Positions 34,623 through 46,148 of a stretch of 64,000 nt of DNA are shown here, in pieces. The first letter of the stretch is position 1. Every line of letters begins with the position of its first letter. A program made the position numbers and the translations under genes. Origin of the DNA: Crocodylus rhombifer (taxonomy: Eukaryota; Chordata; Crocodylia; Crocodylidae); contig JAVSML010024600.1 of the NCBI GenBank assembly GCA_038503035.1, forward strand, positions 939,240 to 1,003,239, given 5' to 3'. The notes under the pieces are model-generated. The model was not told the origin of the DNA. It saw only the letters and a list, made by a program, of their open reading frames with translations, and ran no database searches.

Positions 34623-35721
34623 CTCCTGAACAGAACTGATCAATTATTGTGGTTTTGCTTCCACTTACCATGTAATACAGCAAAAACTTGACACTGTTTC
34701 TGTATATCAGGTGATATGCAGTAAATCTTCCTCCTCTTTAATTCAGTATAATTTACTAATCTGTGCACACCTTAAGACACTTGTTATCTCCTCCACGTCC
34801 TCCTTACTCTGCTGAAGCCAGTGCTTTTTGAATGAAGCTGAGAATTTGGCCTAAAGATTCTTCTAGAATAATCTGGGAACGTGGAGGGAGTTACATACAT
34901 TTTCACTCCTAGTCCTTTCCCCAGAACATGACAAGGACTTAATCAGCAAATGGTGGCTCTTCCTCTTTTTGAATACAGATATAGTTTTTGGCTATTTTGA
35001 AAACTGCTCAACATCCTAGCCTCTGTTTGCTCCCACATACCTTAATTAGAGTAAAGTTACTCTGGATTTACACTGGTGCAGAGGTGAACAGAAACCTTGT
35101 AATCAATTAACAAATTAATTAAGCAAGAAGCCAGCGCATTGTGACTCTTCTGGGTTCTTAGTGATGTCACTAGAGCTATGCTGCCGAAGACATCATAGCT
35201 ATCAAAATAAATGCATTTATACAAGAGAGTAAGGGCTAGATCCCACAACCTCTACTCATGTAGCTAAATCATCATTATGCAAACATTGCTTTTATTTTAG
35301 TGGTAAAATGGTGCAGAAAGGTAACACTGAAACCCTTCATAAGAAGTCTGGTTTTAGCCAGATGAATAGCTATGCAGATATCCTGATAAATAGCTTCCTG
35401 GCTGACTGTGGAAAGCCAGTCTGAAAGCTAGTTTGGAAGTAAACCTAGATCAGATTTGTACCCTCTTGTTTATGCAGATTCAATAGATACAATAGCAATC
35501 AGGAAGTAGCTGGTATGGCAAGCAGTCCCTTTCCTACAGGCTATAGGTGCTAAACCCTCTGGTTCAAAGTAACTTGCAGCGAGTGTAATCAAGGAATATT
35601 TGCACAGATAAGGACATTTTAGACAGCCGCAGCCCTTCTGCTTCTAAGATCTGATTTAAGCAAATCTCTCTGCTGTGAAGCATTGTGTCCCCTCTGTGGG
35701 TACACCCACTCTTAACTGACT
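34623..35721. other. Intergenic stretch, nothing recognised
   Basis: AT-rich DNA without readable features. Confidence 0.4.
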
Positions 35722-35729
35722 GGCTATAG

Positions 35730-35903
35730 CAGGGGTGGGGAAAATGCATGCGGCCCGCCAGGCCATTCTATCCAGCCTGTGAGGCCCCTAAAAAGTTTAG
35801 AAAATTCATATTTATCTGCCCCTGGCTGCCCGTCATGCGGCCCTCAATGGCTTCCCAAAACTCAGTAAGGTGGCCCTCCACCCAAAATAATTGCATGCCC
35901 CTC
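35730..35903. mobile_element. Non-autonomous hAT element, family A copy 2
   Basis: It starts CAGGGGTGGGGAAAATGC and ends ATTGCATGCCCCTC, with the same body as copies at 9643 and 51220. The flanks GGCTATAG (35722-35729) and GGCTACAG (35904-35911) match at seven of eight positions. Confidence 0.85.
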
Positions 35904-35911
35904 GGCTACAG

Positions 35912-37173
35912 TATCTTTGAGGTAACTGAAGCTTCCTCTTCTCTCTGTGGGGTTAAAGATATCTCCAGGGTAGAAATCACTTCCCTATCTATATCTGTCT
36001 TCACATCTCTCAGCTTGTTGTTATATACTCCCTGCCAAGGCAAACTTCATGCAGAAAACTGTTGTGCAAACTGAAGTTGGTTGTGTACATGACTAAAACA
36101 GTGTGGTCTGAATAGGTTTTCTTAACTACTTAATTTCTGATGGAAATGTTAACATAAAAGACACAAAGATGTATGTCAGTGTTGAACTCTATCTTTGCAT
36201 GCTACAAAACTGGTCTTTTGAGTGTAGACTTGTTTGACTAAGCAATTTGACCTACATGATTAAATGATGACAGATCAGGCCCATGTAAGAAGAGCAGCTT
36301 GTGCCCAAGATTACCTTTTATGGAAGCAGTCCTACATACTCTTATTCGCACAGAAAATTTCATTAGTCTTAAATGGAGTCTGTGCAGAAGAAAAAGGAAG
36401 GATTTCATCAGTAAAGAACCTACCCATTATTACCCACAGCACAGCAAAAAGTACCAAAGAAAGAAAAAGATCTTGACTTAAACTATTGTAAAGTTTGTAG
36501 CTGATAGTAATGATATATCAGTTGGAAGTTTAAATTTTAAGGGAGTTTCTTCATTGGCAATGCTCTTTCTTACATAAAGGCTAATAGCATTCCTTTCTTC
36601 CCTACATAAAGGATATGGTGTATATTCATAAATCTCATTCAGAATATATCTGTCGGTGAAGGTAAGTGATCCTTGCGGTAATTATGACTATTCCTTCACT
36701 GTATCAATTTTGGAATGGTCCAGATCAAGCTAAGATGCTATGTATCTTGTGATTTTTTTTTTAGAGTTAGTTTTAGATTATGCCCACTGAATAGTTTCCT
36801 CTAATCTGACCAGAAATAGCATCTAATTTGGGGAGAAACACAAACCACTCAGTGTTCTGTTCCCTTTTCATAAACCTGCTTGTTTCATTTTGAGAAGATA
36901 AATACGGTTAAGCAAAGCTTATGGGGAAAGAAGTAAGGAAGAAGGAAAGTTTTAAATTATTGACTTGTGGTTAATAAGACAAACAGTTCCTTTAACTTGT
37001 TGTACAACAGGTCACAGTAATTTATGTGATATTTCTTGCTGGACAGAATAATATTTGAACTGTCAATTTAACAGTACAGTATATGCTAAGCAAAACTTAC
37101 TAATATCAGTGGTACTTTTTCCTGCCAGATTAACTTATTTATAAGGTAGCACCATGATTAGCTTTAATAAATA
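35912..37173. other. Intergenic stretch, nothing recognised
   Basis: AT-rich DNA with only short frames. Confidence 0.4.
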
Positions 37174-37580
37174 CAGTAACAGCTTTGCTATCAGGCACCC
37201 ATGGGCAATGGAGGGTGCCAGATAACAAAATATGCTGGATAACTGAGTGGCCTGAACAGGTGTCTTTGCCTGTTCGGACAGCCACTTGTCCTACTGTGTC
37301 TGGGGTGTCGCCGTCCCTCCCGTCATGTTGCTGCCCCTCCCATGGACCCCGTGGGCCCTGAGTGACAGGGAGGGGGGACCTGCACAGCCAGCTATGCCCC
37401 AGGCCATGGGGGCTTAGCAGTACAGGCTGCTTTCTCCCGGGTCATGGGAGCTCTGTGAAACCGGAAGTGCCAGGGTGGGCACTTCCAGCTTCACTTTTCC
37501 CTTACCAGCCCTTGCAAGCCAGCATGCCAGTTAACAGAGCACACCAGCTTGTAAGGTGCCAGTTAACACAACTTTTGCTA
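37174..37580. mobile_element. Possible Tc1/mariner (Tigger-like) element
   Basis: The left end CAGTAACAGCTTTGCTATCA and the complement of the right end (GGTGCCAGTTAACACAAC then TTTTGCTA) are related inverted termini. CAGATAACAAAATATGCTGG is typical of Tigger-like subterminal sequence. TA lies on both sides. The core is GC-rich and non-coding. Confidence 0.5.
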
Positions 37581-37597
37581 TATTTAAACATACAGGC

Positions 37598-38150
37598 TAG
37601 GGACAGAAGTTACACATAAACCAGTTCACGTGGTTGGAAATGGGTTTAAACTAGGCATGTGGAAAGCAGCTAGTATTCACTTTGGATTCAGCTAATTTGG
37701 GGGACAGTGATTCAATCTGGTGATTCGAATCACTGTCCCAAATCAATTTGCCAGCCTCCTCTCCCGCCCCCCCTGCCCGTACTTACCAGCATGGAGTCTG
37801 ACTGCAGTTCCCTGCTGCAGCCACCAGGGATTGTCTGAATTGAATCAGAATATCTGAATCTTTTTTTCCAAAGATAAGGAGAGCTGCAAATCAATTTGGA
37901 CCTTTTAATTGATCCCCTGACTTGATTCGGATTCAGAGATTTGGCCACCAAGTCAGGCTGAATCTCCTCCCAATCAAATCACCACCTGAAATGTCGCACA
38001 GCCCTAGTTTAAGCTAATAACAGAACAAAAGTTTAGTGCACTTCAACTGCTTTCAAAATGGCCAAATCCAGTTTAAAATGTACCTGGATGGATGTAGTTC
38101 CAGACTTAACTGATTTAGGTCAAACTGGTTTATGAAACTTCTGTCCCAGA
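37598..38150. mobile_element. Small MITE, copy 2, split by a nested hAT
   Basis: It starts GGGACAGAAGTTACACATAA and ends TTATGAAACTTCTGTCCC, clear inverted ends. Its body matches the 28241 copy. A 355-bp hAT (37652-38006) sits inside. Confidence 0.7.
37652..38006. mobile_element. Nested hAT element, 355 bp
   Basis: The ends TAGGCATGTGG and CGCACAGCCCTA (complement TAGGGCTGTGCG) are related inverted termini. The flanks GTTTAAAC (37644-37651) and GTTTAAGC (38007-38014) are an 8-bp duplication with one mismatch. The interior holds a GGGACAGTGATTC/GAATCACTGTCCC hairpin at about 37701-37739. The copy at 28241 shows the empty site. Confidence 0.85.
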
Positions 38151-38159
38151 TCCCCTCCT

Positions 38160-39040
38160 GACTCAAGTTAACTCAGAGTCCCCCAGCATCCCAGGATGCT
38201 TTGCAGCCAAAGCTGAGACAGTGAAGACTCTCCTTCTTAGCTTGTTTCCTGTCTTGTGCCTGTCAGCTTGGTGGGATGGGGAGCAGAGGAACAGACCCAC
38301 CCCCAGGCCCCCTAGCCTGGGTCTGCACAGTGTGATGAGATGGAAAGTCCCCAAGGTAGGGACTCTTCATCCCCCTGCAGCCTGGCTAGTTGGGCTGGAA
38401 TTGCCCCAGCCCTGCCCCTTCTGAGTTGCCCACTTCTCTGAAGAGGTGGTGGGGAGGGCAGGGAAAGATACACCATTCTGGCCCGGCACTGGCCCCTCCA
38501 GGCAAGGTCTGCATGGTGTGTGTGGGGGGCTGGGGAATCCACCACCATGGGGGCTTATCACGCCCCAACAGACCAGTAAGCCATCATGGGATCTCCTCAG
38601 CTCCACTCCCTCCCCCAACCACTCACCTCAAAGGTGGGAGAGAGAATGCACCCCTCGGCCCAGCACAAGCCTTCTTAGTTGGGCAGACCCCAGCTCAGGG
38701 TGCCAGTGCTGGGTCAGAGGGTGCATCCCTCTTACCCACCTCTCAGAGGTAGACAACTGGGGAGGGGAGGGGGCTGTAGTGACTGCAGCTTAGCTAGCCG
38801 GGCTGGGGGGGACAAACTGCCCCCATAGCAGGGGCTTTTCCCCCATACCATGCTGGAGGGAGGCAGTGCCAGGGTGCCTCTGAGAGGAGGTCAGCTGGGG
38901 AGTGGGTAGGTCTGGGGAGAGATTGTCTGCTGGCTTTCCCCTCCAGTGTTGCCATGATGGGTGGTGTACGTAATCGCCCAAGGCTCCTGGCCTGAGCCAG
39001 TGCAGGCTTCTGCCTTTCTTGGCCACCCAAACACTGAACA
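38160..39040. repeat. GC-rich imperfect tandem-repeat block
   Basis: Related units around ACCTCTCAGAGG-type palindromes and GGGGAGGG runs recur at about 38430, 38620, 38740 and 38880. The many frames on both strands share this cause and are not genes. Confidence 0.4.
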
Positions 39041-40289
39041 TCAGTTCAGTTTGTTATTCATTCAATCTACACACCTTAGGAAAACCCGCAAAGAATGAAT
39101 CACTTCTGCCTCAGGTTTTTTGTTTTTCTGTTTTTAGCCACAAAGCACAGGCAAAGTGCTACACTTGCCAATTTAGCCAAATTAAAATATTAATAAGTGT
39201 TGTGTAGGCTGCAGTAAAAGCAATCGAGTGCTGGGCATTTCTCTTAACTAGACTGCGTATGAACTAAGGAAACAAACAATGAAGGCTAGAAGAAAAGGAT
39301 GCAATAAATAAGTAAGGCTATCAGAAAGATGGTTAAGAGCATGATTCTAAAGGGGCAAGTTGGATTGTTTGATTTGCTATAGACACTATCTTCCCCATCA
39401 CAGTTAAATTACATAACCTCCCATGCAACACATTCCCTTTCCAGTATTTTATATCCCCCCCTCAACATACTGTTAATGACTTTAACAAGTAATCTGTTTA
39501 AGACACATTGAGTATAGATATAGCATTTTGTCTGTTGTATCAAGGCAGCAGCCCCCTTGCTCAATTTCAATACGTGATCTGTAAAAAGGTAGAAATAACC
39601 AGGGAAATAGCCCTGAAATACCAATGAGGACCATTTTAAAAAAATCTTGTCTTCTGAGGACTTCAGCAGCCTTTAAACCCTTTGCCGTACAGTTTCTTTC
39701 TGCCTGCCTTTCATAGCCCAAATGGCAAAACCGTGTTTCTTGAGACTTACCTAAGCATATTATTGGCAATAACTAAAAGAACTGGGTCAGACTCATTGTG
39801 TCTTGATTTTTGAAATCTTAGGATCAGCAACATTCCCTGAGCAGGGAAGGAGCTTAAAATATGAATGGAGAAAGGGATAGTTATAATTTGAGGAGTGTCA
39901 GTAACCAAGGCTGTACTGAAGGTTCATATTTTAACTGGTCACTGAGAGTTTCATTGCCCCCTGTTCTGAACATGCCCTTTGTTTATAAATACTTTACTCA
40001 TCCATTTTCAGCTGCTGTGAAAAACCCTTCCTCCTTGAAAAGTCTGGCAGGTCTTCCACATGAAGTGAGAATGATAATGGATAACAAGGGCAGTTTAACT
40101 TTGCAACATTGCATCCAACATTCATTATATTCACAGCAACTGAAATGCCACCTGTCTTAGTTTATAATACCTCCACCTCCGTTCCTTCCTCTGCCAGTTA
40201 CCAAGGAGCATGGGGTGGCGGGGGGAGGAGGGGAGAAATTAAATACAACGCTTGAAATGAATTCTGCAACTGGAAGGAAATATTTAAGA
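39041..40289. other. Intergenic stretch, nothing recognised
   Basis: No coding or repeat evidence. Confidence 0.4.
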
Positions 40290-40452
40290 AAGCATTGCCA
40301 AACCCGAAAGAGACAAACTGATGACAAATTGCATGCATAAAAATATAGGCAAAGTGCTGACTATAGTACTACATAGGCAGTTTTTAGTGCAGCTTAAAAG
40401 TGGTGGGTGAGCAAATTTTTACATACAGGTGTATTTTTACTCCAAGAATTGC
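40290..40452. repeat. Unclassified repeat pair, copy 1
   Basis: About 155 bp align with 45989-46148: shared words include CAAACTGAT, GCATAAA, ATATAGGCAAA, GCTGACT and TGGTGGGTGAGCA. The identity looks like 75-80%. It resembles no family I recognise. Confidence 0.65.
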
Positions 40453-41020
40453 TAAAACATTAAAATTACAGGTAGTAGTTTTTTAAACTTCAGACAATAA
40501 GGTACTGGTGTCTCAATATTTGCCTAATGCTTTAAAGAACAAAACTGTAATTAAAGGGGGAGATGAAAAATTATCATGTCTCTCCCTTACCATTTTTTTC
40601 TTCAGATAAATTAAATATTACAGTGCTGGACTGAGATCAAATTTTTTAAATGGGCGGGAATAAAAGAGGGCATTTACAAACACAGATACGTTTACAGTAC
40701 TTTTGTGGAGCTGTGTTTAATAATTGAAAAGCTTGCTTTTCTTGGAAAAATGAAACATTTTCTTTTTTTTTTTATAAATGACTACATTGTTTAGAGAAAA
40801 TATAAGCCCTACAGGTATACAATAAAAGAGTGCACCAGAATTAGTGGGAAACTGGGATAGATACAGGGAAGAACTTGAGTGGAATTCAAGCACCTATTTT
40901 GTGTACCTAAGTGCCAGCTCCATTGCTGCAGCCCTGAAAACCCCACTCAGTTGTTACCTAACCCCAAACTCCATATGTGCTACTGCTGGTGACAAAGATC
41001 CCTCTGTGCTTGAGAGTTCT
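40453..41020. other. Intergenic stretch, nothing recognised
   Basis: AT-rich DNA; no features. Confidence 0.4.
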
Positions 41021-41030
41021 NNNNNNNNNN
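41021..41030. other. Assembly gap, 10 N
   Basis: Ten Ns mark a gap of unknown or nominal size. The open frames crossing it are meaningless. Confidence 0.99.
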
Positions 41031-41116
41031 TGATGCCACACAGGGCCAGATTTAGCCCACGGACTGGCCCTGGACCACTCATCTGGCCCACAAGGCCAAA
41101 AGGTTGAGTGCCCTTG
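41031..41116. mobile_element. Possible hAT end abutting the gap
   Basis: GGCCAAAAGGTTGAGTGCCC followed by TTG resembles an outer hAT terminus. TCTGGCCCACAAGGCC is typical of the family A style body. The left part is lost in the gap. Confidence 0.4.
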
Positions 41117-41220
41117 ATTTTAAATATAGCTAGAGAAAGTGGTAATTGTTGCAATTCCTCTTTCAACTGAGAGCCAAGAATTTAGAGCACTTACCTGAGT
41201 GTGAGGCATAAGAGTTATAG

Positions 41221-41396
41221 GACAATGGAATGAGCTGTCTAGGGTAGTTGTGGGATATTCTTTGTGGGAGATGTTCAGGAAGAGGTTGGGCATCCCACTG
41301 TCTGAGATGGTTTAGAAATAAGGTATATAGCATGGTTGCAGAAGATTGGACTACATTCCCTTAAGGCCCCTTCCAACTCTATGATTGGAAAGGATT
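41221..41396 (+). mobile_element. CR1 LINE 3' tail
   Basis: A C-terminal ORF2 remnant is followed by GAAGATTGGACTACATTCCC, CCCCTTCCAACTCTATGATT, the sense-strand CR1 3' end. Confidence 0.8.
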
Positions 41397-43044
41397 CTCT
41401 CACTTCCCAGGAAGCTATAAAAGCTCCTCTGGTTCATGTACTTTCTTGATCTCTCCTGTTGATGCTGTTCCATTGTGAAACAAGGAACTCAAGATTAATG
41501 GAGAGAGAGAGAGCATGCATGGCTCTACAGAATGTGGCTTAGGTACTCACTATTTAAAGAAAAACTTTTCTCCTAGTCCCTGGTGTCAGGTCTATTTCTG
41601 TATTTTAAAAATAGAAAATAATCATAGGATAAAAATACATAAACAGGCCTGAGAATAGGGAGCAGAAACCTGGTGATAGCTCAAATCACTTGGCTATAAT
41701 CATGCTCCCTCTTGTGGTTGGTTTCTGGCCTACTGAATCTTGAATTCTTTGAATTTGTACCACTGTACACCAACAGGTGGGATGGAGAACTCCTCCCCCA
41801 GTATCCTGGTAGCTAGGGCATTCAGCTGCAAAATGTGGGATTGGATTACTTCAAGCACAGAAAGAAGCTGAACCTAGGTCGCTCATTTACTTGGTAAGTG
41901 CTTTATCCAGTAGCTACTATACAAGGATTACCATGACCAATATTATGAAATGCAATACTGATTTTTCAAATACATCATTACAGTATTTTGTTTAGTGTGA
42001 TGACATAAGCCTAGCTGAGTGGTGCTTCTACAAGGAATATGATAGATTTTCCTGACTGGAGAACAATGCAAAATTTATAGCATTAAATTCACCCTTCTCT
42101 TAAGAGATCTAGGCCAAGACTCTCCTCTGCATTCAAGCATGTCATGTTGCACTGCCAGTGTTAATCTGCCCTAGCTGAGGACTGTCAGGATGTCCTTGGG
42201 CATGTGGCTGTGCCATAATACGATCAGGGTCTCAAAATGTCCCAAGAGTTACTTAAACACAAGCATTTGTCCTGTTTATTCTGTTTTTTAAACTGTATTT
42301 TTGGTATTATCTTGTTTTTTTTGCTGTTTTTTGAGCTGGTAGGGTGCTTTCAGGTCACAGTTTCTAGTGCTGTACATGTAATATGTTTATGCCCAGCTGG
42401 ACCTGACCCAGCTCCGGCTGGAGGTAATCAGGGCCCTAGCTAGTTATCCCCAGGGCCCTCAGGAGGAGGCCCCCACCCACACTGATTTCTATAAACTCAG
42501 CTAGAGAGCAGAGAGGCTGTCTGTGCCTCCTGGCCTGCCTGTCTGCTTGCTCTTGCCTAGATTCCACCTGAACCTTGCCAAGTCTGACCCTGTGCCTAAA
42601 TTCCTGCCTGTACCATTACCTAACCTACATCTGTGCCTTGCCCCTGCCTCGTTCCTTCCTGCAGCTTACCTAGCCTGAATCTGTACCTCACTCCTGTCTG
42701 GACCCCTACATCATGCCTGCCTGTCTGTGCTTCAGTTACTGTACATGTCAATCCTTGTTCTCCATTACCACATCCTTATCCTGCACATTCCTGAGTGTTC
42801 CTGTACTGGCTTGGACCTCCCGGTACAACCAATGACATGCCTTGATCACAATTCTATTGTAAACCCCAGCTTGATATCTTGGACTAATTCCTGGCCTGAT
42901 CTCGGGGCTCTCCATGGAACACAGCCCGTTTGGACTGACTGTCCATGCTCTGATCCACCTTAACAGTATGCAACAATAAGGGGAACCTACTTTTTAATTA
43001 ATAACAGCTGAGAACCTTAATCATGTACTTTCAGGACCTGAAGC
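41397..43044. other. Intergenic stretch with SINE-like scraps
   Basis: A GA run lies at about 41499-41512. At about 41870-41935 the minus strand has an A-box-like TAGCTACTGGATAAAGC and a GGTTCA-containing B-box-like motif, possibly a tRNA-derived SINE. The rest is unrecognised, including C-rich sequence at 42500-42900. Confidence 0.35.
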
Positions 43045-44030
43045 TTGAAAAGAAACATTAAAATTCATGGTAGAATCACAAGATTTGGCAACACGGCTTG
43101 CCCATGGCTCAGTCATTCCTTATTTGCTGTAACACCGTTATATAATGCAGTACTTATGTTGGTGCAACTGATTCTGAGGGTGCAAAGTCAATGCAGGAAA
43201 ATTTGGTTGAAACCCACATTTGAACAGCCCTTCCATGGGTTCAAGGATCGTGGGTCTAGTTTTCCAGAACAAATGTTCATTTCCTTTACAGATCCAATAA
43301 AAAAGGTATTGATGATATTGACTTATATGAATCCATAGATCATTCGACATATTAGATTGATGGCATGCTTTGAATGGGTTCATGGTAGAATTACAATTAA
43401 GTGGAAACCATATGTAGGACAAACCAAATAACAACTGCGTACCAGAATCAATGTACACTGAAAATCCATTAAAGACAAAAATATCCAATTACCCAGGGAT
43501 TTCTCGTAAGACAACCACTTCCTTTCCAATCTCTCAGGTCTAATCTCAAAGCACCTTTTGGAGACAAGCCTACAAACTTCACTTCATAAATTTACTGGAT
43601 ACAAAAAAATCACAGACTAAATATAGTCATTGGATTTATGGCGCAAAATAACCTGCCTGACATCTGATAACCCCAGGTAACCTATCTGCATTTTACCGGC
43701 TACATTCTCTCACCAGTTCAACATTCCCCGCTTTCCCCTCCTCCCCTACCTCTGCCACATTTTTTGTCTCCCAATACCTCTGATTCTCACTGCCATGCAT
43801 TAGTATTTTCACAGACGTGTATTTTGCATATTGGCTTCTATTCTGCCATAGAGAACACATCATACCAGTAGACTTTCCCTATGCCTGAATAAGGGTGTTT
43901 GTGCCCGAAAGCTTGTGAAGAACAGTTTTTCCAATTATCTAGTTGTTCTAATAAAAGATATCAGATTTACCCAAAGAACCTTCTCTGTCTATGTCCTTAG
44001 ACCAACACAGCTACAACCATCAAACCTGAA
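43045..44030 (+). mobile_element. Penelope-like element 3' part (GIY-YIG remnant and tail)
   Basis: At about 43410-43520 a broken frame reads YVGQTK..LRTRINVH..SIKDKN, the C-terminal GIY-YIG endonuclease motif of Penelope-like elements. A second copy on the minus strand at 62.1-62.7 kb preserves more of it. The tail at 43880-44025 has CTGAATAAGGG...CCCGAAAGC, a hammerhead-ribozyme-like arrangement, then AATAAAAGATATCAG and ACCAACACAGCTACAACC. The RT domain is not present. A 297-bp segment (43082-43378) flanked by 18-bp near-identical repeats may be a later insertion. Confidence 0.65.
43885..43910 (+). ncRNA. Hammerhead-like motif in the Penelope tail
   Basis: CTGAATA, a GGG/CCC stem with an 8-base loop, then GAAA resembles the CUGANGA-stem II-GAAA hammerhead core. 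It departs from consensus at one core position (U for G) and has an extra A. Penelope-like elements are known to carry hammerhead ribozymes. Activity of this copy is unlikely. Confidence 0.35.
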
Positions 44031-45988
44031 GCTTTGCATGTTGCTCAGGTACTGAGATGCTTGGCATTGACAAAAAACTCTCTCAGGTCTAATCAATGTA
44101 GGATCCACAAACTAGATGTTCCCCCTTTCAAGTTCCTTAAGGACTCGGTTTAATTATCATGCTCTGAGCATACCTCATATCCACTCCTACAACATACGTC
44201 TTCACACAAAACAGCAACCACTGTCACTTGCAGTCAACACTCCAGTGATGGTGTCACTGCTGTTCCCTCTTTTATATACTACCAAGACCACTCAAGAAGT
44301 AGGAGACCTATGTTCATTTGGTTGAAAAGTATTTCTCCAAAGGTGCTAGGAAGTACCCAAACCAGGAGGCTGACACGGGTAAACAGCTGAAGCTGTTCCA
44401 TTTTGCATGGCATAATTAGAAAATCTTTGGCCCAGAGACGGAAGATAGAACATGCATCAGAAGTTTTGTGTCTTAGACACTCACCTGGAAGGAATAGATT
44501 TAGTTACCAGTTCCCTACTCCAGGGTCTGTTTATATTACCAAATAAAAATGAAAGATATCTTGGAATAAGGAGAGTAACCCAGGTTTTCCCCCATATCAC
44601 GTGAGCTCCCTAATCTCGATTCCTCAGAGAGAATGCTTCCTCTCTGACACAATGAATCTAAACTTGTACTCTGTGAAGTGGGTTTGTCACAAGGTACTTA
44701 TGTTATTTTTTAAGGGGGTGGCAGATACAGGTTGGAGCCATCTCAGATAGGAGCAAGAACAGAACCGCTGACATCTTAGGTTTGTGTTCTAACCACAAGG
44801 CTACATCATAAAGAGGTACTTGTCTTCCAGCCTATCTTTCAAAAGCAACAGATGATCCCCGATCTATTTTTAAGAAAAAGCTACCTACTGTCAGAGGGTC
44901 CACACATTGTACAGGGAAGAAAGAGCTGATGTTAGAGTGGGAATTCCAGCCTGGGGGCGTATTCCAATGTTCTGTGTCACAGTGCCTACATCTCTTCGTG
45001 AACGTGGGCCTTAGTTCTTCAGTCCAATTTCCAAATGAGCTTGTAATTTTGATTCCATTCCAAGCAGTGCTTCATGCAGATCATCTTCAGTGATTTATTC
45101 TTTTCTCATCAGAAAAACAAAAACCATAGGTTTGCATTCGGATAGTTTCCTTGACAACTTGGCATGTGGTCCGCCTAATTTCTTTTGGTATGTTCTCATT
45201 AAACCTCATATTTAGATTTAACACAATTTCCTGTAATACAACTCAAAATATAGCAGCACCGGAATAACTCATGAGAAAAAGATAGCAAAAAGAAAATCTA
45301 TTTAAACTCTGTCTACAGTAAGGAATTGTAGACTGATCTGCCCAATAACAGTGGGAGGGGATAACTTCAACTCAGGATATTCATGCAAGTAAAAAGACTA
45401 GTATTTGTTCTTAATTCACAGTGTAGGTCATTGACAGTCACTGGTTCCAGGTTCCACTCTACACAAACTTGAGATCTCAGGTTCCCTATTTTAAATCCTT
45501 ATTTAGTATTCAATAAAGAGCAGGAAAGCAGATTTTGTTCCTTTTTCTTCATGGTGCTGACACGTATCTCAATATCTCAAATGGGCCCAGGTACTAATGG
45601 AATAGAGTCTTCAGAGCGTTCTAGTTACAAGAAGGCCAAAAAAAAGAGAACCAAGCTTGTTGACGTTGTTTGCTAGTCAAGGTATATTGCTACAGTGCTA
45701 GAGGATTGAGTGCAAGCTTCATCCCAGAGTTGTGCTGATGGCTACCTTCAGTCAACACACCTGTAAATATGTACCTGATCATTTGGGCTGGGAAATCAAA
45801 GGTCGCCAGGTGAGATGGTAGCCACATCATCACCGTAGAAACTGGTGCCTTAACTTCACTAACCTGAAGAATTGTTGTTGTCATGACTTAGATGAGAGAG
45901 AGGGGTTTTAGAGGAAAAAAAGACAAAAGGGTCTTCAGAGCTCTAAGACAAGCATGGAGGGGAAAAATATTTTATTTCTCCTCAACAA
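44031..45988. other. Intergenic stretch with one SINE-like scrap
   Basis: At about 44730-44815 the minus strand reads TAGCCTTGTGGTTAGAACAC and then GGTTCTGTTC, similar to tRNA A and B boxes, so a tRNA-derived SINE remnant is possible. The rest shows nothing. Confidence 0.35.
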
Positions 45989-46148
45989 ATTGCAATGCCT
46001 GTAGGAGACACAAACTGATAACAGGCTACATGCATAAAGATATAGGCAAATTGCTGACTGAACTACTGCATAGACAGTTTTAAATGCATATTAAAATGGT
46101 GGGTGAGCAGATTTTCATGTACAGAAGGTAAATTTCTTGCTCCAAGGC
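45989..46148. repeat. Unclassified repeat pair, copy 2
   Basis: Second copy of the 40290-40452 repeat, in the same orientation and 5.7 kb away. Flanks are not obviously related, so a dispersed repeat is likelier than a large segmental duplication. Confidence 0.65.

Noticed and set aside
40844..41107. Frame crossing the N gap
   Set aside because: It runs through ten Ns and into a hAT end, so it has no meaning as a protein.
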